A DNA stretch of 64,000 bases, from positions 191,820 through 255,819 of the forward strand of contig NZ_KN360928.1 of assembly GCF_000784355.1 (NCBI RefSeq), written 5' to 3'. The stretch comes from Methanolacinia paynteri. GTDB lineage: Archaea > Halobacteriota > Methanomicrobia > Methanomicrobiales > Methanomicrobiaceae. Below are positions 34,025 through 43,056 of the stretch, one piece after another. Both the position numbers and the translations under genes were made by a program. Below the pieces are notes generated by a model. The model made no database searches. It was not told the origin of the DNA and worked only from the letters and a program-made list of their open reading frames with translations. Position 1 is the first letter of the stretch. Each line of letters opens with the position of its first letter.

Positions 34025-36049
34025 ATGTCAATCGAAGCATTTGAAAAAACAATTGAGAATGCCGTAGATAAAGGCATCTATGAAAAAATGGATCTGTCGG
34101 GTCTCAAACCCGAATTCAGGCAATTGGGCGGGATGGTAAACGGTCTTCTCGAAAAGCTGGAAGAGTCGGGGGATGCTCTGTCAGCAGCCGGAGACCAGAT
34201 GGCAGATTTTGCTTCAGGAAAATTTACCGTCAGTGAAGAGGTCAGATCAAAGTGCCCTTCTCCTGTGACTGAAAATGCGGACAATCTCGCAATAACCCTG
34301 AAATCTTTCTGTTCGGCCGGAATAAAAAAGAGTGAAATACTCTCAGATGCAGATTTTTCTGCCAGAATGGAATCTTCGGAGTTCAAAGGGGAATTTGCTG
34401 AATTTGCAGACGCCTTTAACATGATACCGGAGAATTTCAGTGAATCGTTCGGGCTTACACTGGATTACCTTGGGATGATTGCAGAAGGAAAGGTCCCGGA
34501 AAAGATAGAAAAGGGCCTAAACGGAGGATTCAGTGTTCTCAGGGATAACTTCAACGACTGTATCAACGGCCTTAACGGACTTAAAGAGGCTGAAAAGATC
34601 CTGAAGATGATGTCGGTCAACGATTACACCGATTCATTCCACGGTGAATACAAGGGGGTCTACGGGGATATCGGAAAAGAGATCAACATCGTCCAGACAA
34701 GACTGAAGAATGTCATAGACGTCTGTGTAAGGACAAGCAACGGAGATCTTTCAAAACTGGGCGAGCTTGAACCGATCGGCAGGAGAAGCGAACATGACGA
34801 GCTTCTCCCCGCACTCATACTCATGATGAAGTCGGTCCAGAAGATTATCGACGACATCGCCCTGCTCAGTGAACATGTTGTCAACGGCAGCCTTGCCGAA
34901 CGGATCGATGCAAATGACCATAAGGGTGCATACAAGGATGTGGTGACGGGCGTCAACGAGGTTTTGAACGCTATTGTGACTCCCCTTAACGAGGCCATCC
35001 GGGTTTCAGACAGCCTTGCAACCGGGGACTTTTCAGAGAGATTCGACAACAGGATCAATACAAGAGGCGACCTCCAGAGATTCAGGGATGCAATCAACAA
35101 TGTCGGGATCTCAGTCTCCAGGGCCATCGATTCTGCGAACGACATCTCCAACCAGGTCGTAATAAGCTCAAACGAGGTCTCGAAAGGTGCCGACGAAGTC
35201 GCAAAGGCCTCTGAAGGAGTAGCAAACACCAGCCAGATCACAGCCAACCTTACAAAAGAGCTGCTTGGAAAGATCGAGGAGATCAATCACCAGATTGCAG
35301 ACCTTTCGGCATCTAACGAGGAGATCGCCAGCACTTCGCAGGAGGTCTTCAATGCAGCGAACGATGTCGTCGAGACAGGAAAGGAAGCACAGAATCTCGG
35401 AAACGACGCCAACAAGAAGATGACGAATGTCGAAGTCATAGCCAAAGAGAGCGTCGTCGAGATCGAGGACCTTAAGGATAAGATCAAAGAAGTATCAAAC
35501 GTAGTAAAGGTCATAAACGATATCACCAGCCAGATCAACCTTCTTGCATTGAACGCAGCAATCGAAGCGGCCCGTGCTGGCGAACACGGACGTGGATTCG
35601 CGGTTGTTGCAGGCGAGGTCAAGAATCTTGCAGGAGAAGCGAGGACTGCGGCAGATTCCATAGGAAACGTCGTTTCGACGGTCTTGACCAGCAGCGAAAA
35701 GACCGCAATTGCAATCAAATCTGCGAACGAGGAGATAATCGAAGGTGTGGGGAGCGTTAACAATGCGATCGAAGCACTGAACACGATCATCAGGAATGCA
35801 AGCCAAGTTTCACATGACATAGGTGAGATCACCAAGGCTATCGAAGACCAGGCGAACATCGCAAACAACGTTGTCCGGATGGCAGATCAGGGCACGGTCA
35901 TGACGAATAAAGTGCAGAAAGAGGCTGAAGAACTCGCAGCTCTCGCAGAGGAGGCAAGTGCGTCGACAGAAGAGATCGGAAGCGCCATTCACGAGGTAAA
36001 TGCGCTCTCCAATCAGCTCAAAGAAGAGATGAGCCATTTCAGGACATAA
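34025..36049 (+). CDS. Soluble methyl-accepting chemotaxis protein (poly-HAMP)
   Basis: A 674-residue receptor with no membrane helix, so cytosolic. The N-terminal 350 residues look like a chain of HAMP-type or helical units with SGDALSAAGDQMADFASGKF and LATGDFSERFDNRIN repeats. The signalling domain (about 400-670) contains the conserved tip QINLLALNAAIEAARAGEHG and RGFAVVAGEV. It has no C-terminal pentapeptide. The ATG at 34025 follows GGAGG and is preferred over upstream starts. CheW follows 22 bases downstream, but no CheA, CheY, CheB or CheR gene is in the window. The structured leader upstream may regulate it. Confidence 0.92.
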   Translation: MSIEAFEKTIENAVDKGIYEKMDLSGLKPEFRQLGGMVNGLLEKLEESGDALSAAGDQMADFASGKFTVSEEVRSKCPSPVTENADNLAITLKSFCSAGIKKSEILSDADFSARMESSEFKGEFAEFADAFNMIPENFSESFGLTLDYLGMIAEGKVPEKIEKGLNGGFSVLRDNFNDCINGLNGLKEAEKILKMMSVNDYTDSFHGEYKGVYGDIGKEINIVQTRLKNVIDVCVRTSNGDLSKLGELEPIGRRSEHDELLPALILMMKSVQKIIDDIALLSEHVVNGSLAERIDANDHKGAYKDVVTGVNEVLNAIVTPLNEAIRVSDSLATGDFSERFDNRINTRGDLQRFRDAINNVGISVSRAIDSANDISNQVVISSNEVSKGADEVAKASEGVANTSQITANLTKELLGKIEEINHQIADLSASNEEIASTSQEVFNAANDVVETGKEAQNLGNDANKKMTNVEVIAKESVVEIEDLKDKIKEVSNVVKVINDITSQINLLALNAAIEAARAGEHGRGFAVVAGEVKNLAGEARTAADSIGNVVSTVLTSSEKTAIAIKSANEEIIEGVGSVNNAIEALNTIIRNASQVSHDIGEITKAIEDQANIANNVVRMADQGTVMTNKVQKEAEELAALAEEASASTEEIGSAIHEVNALSNQLKEEMSHFRT

Positions 36050-36071
36050 CCAAGCAGGAAGTGTGGTAAAT

Positions 36072-36539
36072 ATGACAATAATCGATGTAGTCCAGTTCGA
36101 GATCGGCGGAACAATGTACGCCCTCGACATACAGCTTGCAAGGGAGATCGTGGAGATGATCCCGATAACTCCCATTCCACGGGCGCCGCCTCACATTGCC
36201 GGGATCATCAACCTGAGAGGCGAGATCACAAATATCCTGAACCTTAATTACCTCATGGGCCTTCAAATGAAGGACAACAAGGAAAACCAGAAGATTATCG
36301 TCCTTGTTCCGGAAGCTGCCGGAGGTTCGAATGTCGGCATGATCGTAGACGATGTCAGGAGTGTTCTCCAGATATCCGATGACAATATAGACCAGATGGA
36401 TGCCTCGATGTCAAAAGAAACCTATGTCAAAGGCATTATCAAACTTGGAAACAATGAGAGCGAAAAGAAGGACCTCGTCATCTGGATCGATATTGCCAAG
36501 ATCCTGTCCGACATTCTCGGTACGGCAGTTCCGGCGTAA
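36072..36539 (+). CDS. cheW: CheW chemotaxis coupling protein
   Basis: A 155-residue protein of the CheW fold. It couples receptors to CheA in the cytosolic array. Motifs include VVQFEIGGTMYALDIQLAREI, TPIPRAPPHIAGIINLRGEI (the receptor/kinase contact) and MIVDDVRSVLQI. The ATG at 36072 is three codons inside an open GTG, and GGAAG lies upstream. It follows the soluble chemoreceptor gene directly, so receptor and coupler are probably made together. The extra C-terminal part with NNESEKKDLVIWIDIAKIL is typical of longer archaeal versions. Confidence 0.93.
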   Translation: MTIIDVVQFEIGGTMYALDIQLAREIVEMIPITPIPRAPPHIAGIINLRGEITNILNLNYLMGLQMKDNKENQKIIVLVPEAAGGSNVGMIVDDVRSVLQISDDNIDQMDASMSKETYVKGIIKLGNNESEKKDLVIWIDIAKILSDILGTAVPA

Positions 36540-36609
36540 TAATCAGGACTGATCCTTCTACAGGAACAATCCCTTTTTTCCACATTTTAACAGAAATCAG
36601 TGTAAGAGA

Positions 36610-38778
36610 TCAGACAACTATTTTCTTTCTCTCAAAACGGCCTTCCGCCTTTGCAAGCAACATGAGAATAGCAGGCATTATCACTATTGCACCTATCAGC
36701 GAAAAACCTACGGCGATTACAGTTGAAAGCCCGAATGAAGATACAATCGGGAACGAGGATAGCATAAGTGCTGAAAATCCGCTTGCAGTCACAAGGCCGG
36801 ATACTGTCACGGCAGAGCCTATCTTCTTTACAGCCATCTCGATAGCCCCTGTCCTGTCCCCGGATTTGTCATACTCTTCTGTGTAACGCTCCATGATCAG
36901 GATGGTATATTCGGATGCGACACCAATCGTCATCGAACCGAGACAGGCGCTTATCGGATTGTATTCCATACCGAGAATCAGCATCGCAACGGTATTCCAG
37001 CCGACTATGCAGATGATCGGTACAATTGGCGTTGCAGCAACCACACGCCTGTATGCGACCAGGAGAAACAGCAGGATAAGGATAAAACCTGTAAATGTCA
37101 TCCTGTCCTTGCTGTCCGCGATCATCGTTACAAGATTGGTGTAGAGATCGAAGTCCCCGGTCGGGAAAAGGGCGATGGAAGGCGGAGGATCGAGCCATAA
37201 TACATCGGTCTCTACGGAATCCTTCAGCTCACCCTGTTCATTCATCGTAAGGCTTATCGTCGAGAAAGAGACAATCCCCTCATCGGGCTCCTGGAGATAC
37301 GGAGAGATCTTGTCATCCGGGATCGATGCCAGTATTTCATCGAGATCCTCCTGGTTGTCCGGGATCTCCCCGTTGTTATGTTCACTGATAACCGTAGCTA
37401 TGCTGTCGACGGATGTTACCTCCTGGTGAGCTGAGACAACGAAATCCCCGAACCAGCCTATCCACTGCACCACTTCAACGGAAGACAAATCATCCCCCTT
37501 GATATAGAACGGCATAGGCGTGACCGAACCTGCGACCGCTTCAACCTTGTCGAGCGAGAGCTGTGCGGGGAGATCCGCAGGAGCCATATCCTTTGTGCTT
37601 GTATCGATAGGGATCGTCGGATCGAGCGCTATGCCTGCATAGGCAATGGAGATCGATATGATCAGGATCGGAATGAACACACGGATTATTCTTCTCGCCG
37701 CCTTTCCGAGAGCAAGATCGTAGCTGCGCATGAGGTTCTGCCCGGCTCCCTTTTCTTCAGTCTTAGGGGTATAACCCGTAAGCGTGGCAATGGCAGGAAA
37801 ACCGAAGAGCGATGTCAGGTAGCTGCAGGAGACCCCGATAATTGCAACCAGCCCGAAGGTCCTTATCATCGGGATTGGTGTCAGAAGCATTGCAATGAAT
37901 CCCATGGTCGTTGCGAGCATGGCAAGAAGAACAGCCGGTCCTGTATTCGATACGGTCTCCGAAAGTGCAGCCTGAACGGACAGGTCTTTGCGCCGCTCCT
38001 CGTCGAAACGGGCATGGAACTGGACCGCATAATCTATTCCGAGACCCAGAAGGATCGGAAGAGCGGCGATCGCACCGTTGTTCATGGGAATGCCGAATAA
38101 CCCCATCATTCCGAAGGTATAGACAAGACTGAACATAAGGAGAACAATCGGGAGGTACCAGTACCGCATATTGGAGAAGAGAATTGCAAGAACGATAAAC
38201 ATCAGGATAAATGCACCGGCAACGAGCACCACGCCCGACATAACCATCTCGGTCTGCATCTCCACATTATACGGGGTGTTGCCGGTAATCTCTATGCTCA
38301 CACCCGGAGGAAGGACGGCACTGTCGACAATCGAGGTAACGCCCGGAAGAACGGTAGACGATACGTCTGTCGAGACACCTTCCTCAAGCATCACATATGC
38401 AAGAGCGGTTTCACTATCCGGGACCAGTTCTTTGACGGTATCTCCCGGGAGCATCGCGAGGTATTCGTCTATCAGCTCCTGGTCTCCCGGCAGAACGCCC
38501 CCGTTCATCTCCTTCAAAACGTCGGCAACCGATGTGGCGGACGAGATATAATTGAGTCTTTCGATCTGCTCCTCCATTACGAGGAGATCCTGCATCAACT
38601 CGTAATCAGTCGGGTTTGATGTCTGGATAAGCAGAATATAGGTATCGGAAACAAAATTGTTGTTATATTGATCATAGATTATTCCCTTGGGGGTGGACTT
38701 GTCAAGGTACTGGTCCGACATCGACTGGGACTGGAGACCCGTCATGAAATACATGGCGAAAACAAAGATCACCAGCAT
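36610..38778 (-). CDS. RND-superfamily exporter, N-terminus apparently frameshifted
   Basis: A 722-residue transporter paralogous to the one at 29618, with two outside domains and about twelve helices. GLGIDYAVQFHARFDEE and GSMTIGVASEYTILIMERYTEE match the paralogue. The ATG at 38778 starts inside the first membrane helix. Upstream in the same frame, Y.RHPRTIVAVMLVIFVF aligns with the paralogue's N.RHTLIVAGLVVGVM, but that stretch has no start codon. The only ATG (38865-38867) reads MEVF in another frame. A run of seven As (38854-38860) lies between; one more base would join them. Either a sequencing error or a real frameshift. Confidence 0.85.
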   Translation of the reverse strand: MLVIFVFAMYFMTGLQSQSMSDQYLDKSTPKGIIYDQYNNNFVSDTYILLIQTSNPTDYELMQDLLVMEEQIERLNYISSATSVADVLKEMNGGVLPGDQELIDEYLAMLPGDTVKELVPDSETALAYVMLEEGVSTDVSSTVLPGVTSIVDSAVLPPGVSIEITGNTPYNVEMQTEMVMSGVVLVAGAFILMFIVLAILFSNMRYWYLPIVLLMFSLVYTFGMMGLFGIPMNNGAIAALPILLGLGIDYAVQFHARFDEERRKDLSVQAALSETVSNTGPAVLLAMLATTMGFIAMLLTPIPMIRTFGLVAIIGVSCSYLTSLFGFPAIATLTGYTPKTEEKGAGQNLMRSYDLALGKAARRIIRVFIPILIISISIAYAGIALDPTIPIDTSTKDMAPADLPAQLSLDKVEAVAGSVTPMPFYIKGDDLSSVEVVQWIGWFGDFVVSAHQEVTSVDSIATVISEHNNGEIPDNQEDLDEILASIPDDKISPYLQEPDEGIVSFSTISLTMNEQGELKDSVETDVLWLDPPPSIALFPTGDFDLYTNLVTMIADSKDRMTFTGFILILLFLLVAYRRVVAATPIVPIICIVGWNTVAMLILGMEYNPISACLGSMTIGVASEYTILIMERYTEEYDKSGDRTGAIEMAVKKIGSAVTVSGLVTASGFSALMLSSFPIVSSFGLSTVIAVGFSLIGAIVIMPAILMLLAKAEGRFERKKIVV

Positions 38779-38988
38779 TACGGCGACAATCGTTCTCGGG
38801 TGACGGTAGATGCCCCCTCCGATCTTCCCGTAAGCCGAGTTCAGCCTGCCCGTAAAAAAACCTCCATGTATAATGCCCCGGATATTGGTTTTGATTCTGC
38901 CTTATGCAGAATTCCCTTCATTCGGGGCATCGCTGAATAATGATTCTTGTTAGTACTATAAATGAATGTGCTTTTAAATACCCGGCAC

Positions 38989-39010
38989 TTTACGGCCGTA
39001 AACCATGGTT
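38989..39010. promoter_or_regulatory. Palindromes between divergent RND and COG1361 genes
   Basis: TTTACGGCCGTAAA (38989-39002) is a perfect 14-bp palindrome and AACCATGGTT (39001-39010) a perfect 10-bp palindrome sharing two bases. They lie between the TATA-like ATTTATAGTA of the minus-strand exporter (38954-38963) and the TTTATATG box of the plus-strand COG1361 gene (39022-39029). A shared site controlling both directions is plausible (inference). Confidence 0.5.
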
Positions 39011-39064
39011 CTTTAAAATTGTTTATATGCCATACCGACATAATTTCCAATCGGAATAGATATC

Positions 39065-40354
39065 ATGAAAACGGGAAAAGGTCTGATTTTTTTATTGCTT
39101 ATTCTTGCAACATGCATTGCAGCACCGGCTGCTGCAGGCGATAAATATTATACGAACGGTCCGGACATCTCCGCCGCGATTGAAGGGACAAACGAAATAT
39201 CACCGGGTACGGATACTACAATAGTAATTTACGTCGAAAATCGCGGCCTGATCGACCTGAAACTGGTAGAGACTACGGATATAACACCAGACTATCTCCC
39301 GACGACGGCAAAGGGGTTGACGGCAACTCTTAAAAGCGGCAGTTCTCCGGTAACTGTAAAATCAGATCCGCAGATTGTGGGCGACATCCCCGAGGGCTAT
39401 TACAAACCGGCGCAGTTCTCGATCAATATTCCCCAAGATGCCGAAGAAGGTGATTACGAACTGATACTCCGGGTAGATTATGAATACATGTACAAAACCG
39501 AGCAGACTGGAACCGATGCAATCTCATACAGGTTCAAACAGGTCTCACAAAATATTCCCGTCCTGATAAAGATCAAGCCGTCGGTTCAGCTTGAGATCTC
39601 AGACGTCGATACATCAGGCCTTTATGCAGGCGGCGAAGGCTACATCTCGATGAATATCACAAACAGCGGCTCAGACACCGGAAAAGAGACTGCAATATAT
39701 ATCGATCCTGTAGGAAAGAATCCCGTGACTCCCATTGAAAACAGCATATATGTCGGCGAATTCGAACCGGGCGAAGAGATTAATGCCCGTTTCAAGGTTT
39801 CTGTCTCCAGTGATGCGGATCCGTCTCAGACATATCCTATCGAAGTCTATGCGGGCTATAAGAATTACGAAGGCATAAGCTCCCAGACTGCAACGACATC
39901 CATAGGTGTGGGGTTCACCGGAAAGATCAGCTTCGAATCCGTTGGTGAGCCTTCAGTCGCATATGCAGGAGAAAACTCCCTGATCTATGTTACATACAAG
40001 AACACAGGGGATGCAACCGCATACCAGGCGGAAGGAAGAATCAGCGTAGTTGACCCGTTCTCAAGCGATGACGACAATGTATATCTCGGGGATCTTGCGC
40101 CCGGAGAATCGGCACAGGGAATCTATAAGGTGAAGGTCTCGTCCGACGCCACGATCAAGCAGTATGCACTCGATTCCGAGATCAGGTATAATGATGCGGA
40201 AAACAACAACTACGTTTCAGACACCGTTAAGGTTATTGTGGATGTCCGGAATAACAGCAATACGACAATAATTATTGCCGGGATTATCATCGCCATAGTA
40301 ATCATTGCCGCTGCCTGGTTCATGATAAGCCGCAGGAAAAAGAACAGTGAGTAA
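39065..40354 (+). CDS. COG1361-type S-layer-like protein
   Basis: A 429-residue exported protein. The signal peptide LIFLLLILATCIAAPAAAG precedes three beta domains of CARDB/S-layer type with I..GTDTTIVIYVENRG, DTSGLYAGGEGYISMNITNSG and GENSLIYVTYKNTGDATAY. One membrane helix anchors the C-terminus (TIIIAGIIIAIVIIAAAWFMI), followed by SRRKKNSE. COG1361 proteins are repeatedly found next to RND exporters in archaea. Here the exporter gene is divergent across a shared palindrome, so this may be a surface partner (inference). The next gene is a paralogue 18 bases on. Confidence 0.82.
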   Translation: MKTGKGLIFLLLILATCIAAPAAAGDKYYTNGPDISAAIEGTNEISPGTDTTIVIYVENRGLIDLKLVETTDITPDYLPTTAKGLTATLKSGSSPVTVKSDPQIVGDIPEGYYKPAQFSINIPQDAEEGDYELILRVDYEYMYKTEQTGTDAISYRFKQVSQNIPVLIKIKPSVQLEISDVDTSGLYAGGEGYISMNITNSGSDTGKETAIYIDPVGKNPVTPIENSIYVGEFEPGEEINARFKVSVSSDADPSQTYPIEVYAGYKNYEGISSQTATTSIGVGFTGKISFESVGEPSVAYAGENSLIYVTYKNTGDATAYQAEGRISVVDPFSSDDDNVYLGDLAPGESAQGIYKVKVSSDATIKQYALDSEIRYNDAENNNYVSDTVKVIVDVRNNSNTTIIIAGIIIAIVIIAAAWFMISRRKKNSE

Positions 40355-40372
40355 CCGGATAAGGGTTTTCCA

Positions 40373-41719
40373 ATGAATTGCATGGCTTCAGAAAATAAAA
40401 ACCCGAAGACTGCGGCAATGGGAAAGCCGGCCGTCTTTTTAATCTCCGTAATACTCCTGATGCTCGTCGCAACAGGGCCTGCTACTGCAGGCGAGAAATT
40501 CGTGTGGAGCGAACCCTTCCTCTCCGCGACGATTACAGGATCAAACGAGTTCTACCCGGGAAATAACTACGAGATCGAGATCGTCATAGAGAACATGGCC
40601 GAGGACACGAACGAGATCCTGACCCTTTACCCGAATTTAGTGCCTGTACCTCCCTCGGCTGCTCTCGGAACCGAGGTGACACTTCTCCCGGGAGACTCAA
40701 CAGCAGTGATCAAAAGCGGAAGCTACATGGTCGGGGATATACTCAAAGGTGAGTCCGCGACAGTCAGTTATATCATATATATCCCGGAGGATGCGAATGC
40801 AGGAAACTGCAATCTCTCGCTTGTGACCGATTCGGACTATCTCTCGTACGGTTATCTCATAACGGAATCAGAGATAAAATACGACTACGGAGAATCTGTA
40901 CAGGTGATAGACATCCCCGTAAAGATCAAAGGAAAGATAATTCCCGGGATCGTTTCGGTCGACTACGAGAATCTTGACTCGGGCAAGCAGGGATATATCG
41001 GTTTGACATTCAAAAACGACGGTTATGCATACGGCAAAAATGCCGAGGCTATACTCACGTTTCCCACAGGCAGCCCCGTAACTCTTGAAGAAGGAAGTGT
41101 TTTTATCGGAAACATCTCCCCCGGGGAGACAAAGACCGCACGCTTCAAGGCACAGGTGAATGAAAGCGTTAATTCCGGTGAATATCCTGCAGATTTCATA
41201 ATATCGTATACCGACGAGTACGGGAACCAGGCTGAATCTGACGATGTGACAGTGGGTATAAGCACGGGGGCCGGACCGAAGTTCGAGGTCGTGGCTGAAG
41301 ATATCACCATATCACCGGGAGAGACCAGGAAAATCAGCGTCACCTACAAAAACACCGGAGATGCAACCGCATACGATGCAAGTTCCAGAATAACGGCAAA
41401 TGATCATTTTACAGCAGTATCCGACTCTGCAATGCTCGGCGAGATTGCACCCGGGGAGACCGTGACGGCCGAATATACCATCTCTCTCGACAGGACTGCA
41501 ATAATCAAACCCTACGGCCTGAACACCGAGATAAAATATTACGACAAACTCGACAATCTTTGCCTTTCCGACGAGCTGAAGGTGGAGATTACGGCAGAGG
41601 ACAGGTTCGATATCGTATCCGCAATCACGAATCCTGTCGTTGTTGCAATACTGATGGCAGCAGTTCTCCTGGGGATCTATTATATCTACAGGAAAGAAAG
41701 CAGAGAACACGAGGATTAA
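40373..41719 (+). CDS. COG1361-type S-layer-like protein, second copy
   Basis: A 448-residue paralogue of the preceding gene. The longer N-terminus MNCMASENKNPKTAAMGK may start at a later ATG. A signal segment VFLISVILLMLVATGPATAG precedes three matching beta domains (PGNNYEIEIVIENMA, SGKQGYIGLTFKNDG, ETRKISVTYKNTGDATAY). A C-terminal membrane helix (PVVVAILMAAVLLGIYYIY) is followed by KESREHED. The two genes share strand and spacing, so they form one operon. Tandem duplication with strong divergence outside the beta cores is likely. Confidence 0.8.
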   Translation: MNCMASENKNPKTAAMGKPAVFLISVILLMLVATGPATAGEKFVWSEPFLSATITGSNEFYPGNNYEIEIVIENMAEDTNEILTLYPNLVPVPPSAALGTEVTLLPGDSTAVIKSGSYMVGDILKGESATVSYIIYIPEDANAGNCNLSLVTDSDYLSYGYLITESEIKYDYGESVQVIDIPVKIKGKIIPGIVSVDYENLDSGKQGYIGLTFKNDGYAYGKNAEAILTFPTGSPVTLEEGSVFIGNISPGETKTARFKAQVNESVNSGEYPADFIISYTDEYGNQAESDDVTVGISTGAGPKFEVVAEDITISPGETRKISVTYKNTGDATAYDASSRITANDHFTAVSDSAMLGEIAPGETVTAEYTISLDRTAIIKPYGLNTEIKYYDKLDNLCLSDELKVEITAEDRFDIVSAITNPVVVAILMAAVLLGIYYIYRKESREHED

Positions 41720-42039
41720 TCGATTATCCCCGAAAATTATCTATTTTATTTCCAAACTTTTCAGCAGACGTGATGCCGGGTTCATTGATTTAGAACTGCG
41801 CTACAGACTCCTGCCATTTCCAATTCAGTAAAAAAAACACACACTTGAAAATAATATTTAATTTATTGGATCGCATTTTCCGGCTGAATCCTGTTGCCGG
41901 TGATTGAACCACGAATCGCCAACATACCCCTATAAAATTCCGGGAATTTAACCGAAACCATCAGGATCATTTATATAAGAATCCAAAAAATAGGGAAAGG
42001 ACCTCATAAGAGCATTATTTTTGATTTCAGGAGGTAAAA
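41720..42039. other. Intergenic gap before the MoxR operon, with a TATA box
   Basis: This 320-base gap is AT-rich and holds no gene-like open frame. On the plus strand TTTATATAA (41970-41978) is a good archaeal TATA box about 62 bases before the MoxR ATG, giving a leader of roughly 35 bases with a GGAGG site (42030-42034). Nothing else structured was recognised. Confidence 0.6.
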
Positions 42040-43026
42040 ATGGATTCAGAAATTGAAGAACTAAACAGAAAAGCATCAAAATATTCAGAACAACTCAACA
42101 ATATCAAGAATGAAGTAAAAAAGACAATTGTAGGCCAGGATGAAGTCATCGAAAGGCTTCTTATCGCCCTTTCCGCCGGCGGGCATGTCCTCCTCGAGGG
42201 AGTACCGGGGATTGCGAAAACCCTGACTATCAAGACTCTTTCCGAGTGCATAGATACTGATTTCTCACGTATTCAGTTTACACCCGACCTCCTGCCTTCC
42301 GACATCGTCGGAACCAGAATATACAACCACCAGAACGGAGAGTTCAGTACGGTTAAAGGGCCGATATTTGCCAATTTTATTCTCGCAGACGAGATCAACC
42401 GTGCACCCCCGAAGGTCCAGTCGGCACTCCTCGAAGCCATGCAGGAGTACCAGGTTACAATACAGGGCAGCACGTTTCCGCTGACAAATCCCTTCTTTGT
42501 ACTGGCAACCGAAAACCCGATCGAATCCGAAGGAACATATCCCCTCCCCGAGGCCCAGGTCGACAGGTTCATGCTTAAGGTGATGATGACTTATCCCGGA
42601 CTTGAAGACGAAGTTACCGTGCTCGACAGGTTTACCGGTGGATATACGGTCAGACCTGAAAAAGTAATCTCCGCCGATAAAATAATCGAGATCAGGGGAT
42701 TCGTAAAGGAGATCTACGCAGAATCCGAGATAAAAAAATATTGCGCATCACTGGTCGACGCCACCCGCTACCCCGGGAAGTACGGGATCGATGCTGCGAA
42801 TTACATCTCGTGCGGGGCATCGCCGAGGGCTTCGATCTATCTCGTCCTCGGGGCGAAGGCACATGCACTTCTTATGGGAAGGGGCTATGTAACGCCGCAG
42901 GATGTTAAATTCATAGCACCAGAAGTGCTCAGGCACAGGATCCTCCTCACATACGAAGCGGAAGCCGAAGGAGTCACTTCGGATGACCTGATAGAGAAGA
43001 TACTGCAGTCGGTTACTGTCCCGTGA
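42040..43026 (+). CDS. MoxR-family AAA+ ATPase
   Basis: A 328-residue AAA+ ATPase of the MoxR group. Walker A is GVPGIAKT (residues 52-59), Walker B FILADEINRAPP (about 110-121), followed by the sensor region FVLATENPIES and arginine-finger PEAQVDRFMLKVMM. The C-terminal lid has ISCGASPRASIYL. MoxR ATPases act as chaperones with DUF58 and VWA partners, which are encoded next. A GGAGG site precedes the ATG. It is the first gene of a four-gene operon ending in a BatD-like protein. Confidence 0.95.
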   Translation: MDSEIEELNRKASKYSEQLNNIKNEVKKTIVGQDEVIERLLIALSAGGHVLLEGVPGIAKTLTIKTLSECIDTDFSRIQFTPDLLPSDIVGTRIYNHQNGEFSTVKGPIFANFILADEINRAPPKVQSALLEAMQEYQVTIQGSTFPLTNPFFVLATENPIESEGTYPLPEAQVDRFMLKVMMTYPGLEDEVTVLDRFTGGYTVRPEKVISADKIIEIRGFVKEIYAESEIKKYCASLVDATRYPGKYGIDAANYISCGASPRASIYLVLGAKAHALLMGRGYVTPQDVKFIAPEVLRHRILLTYEAEAEGVTSDDLIEKILQSVTVP

Positions 43027-43056
43027 GGCCGTCCGGGCATCATGGAGGAATAAGGG

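Noticed and set aside
34660-35868. Two long antisense frames (about 200 residues each) opposite the chemoreceptor gene
   Set aside because: They mirror a strongly coding gene with good family motifs, have serine-rich low-complexity composition, and have no promoter or ribosome site.
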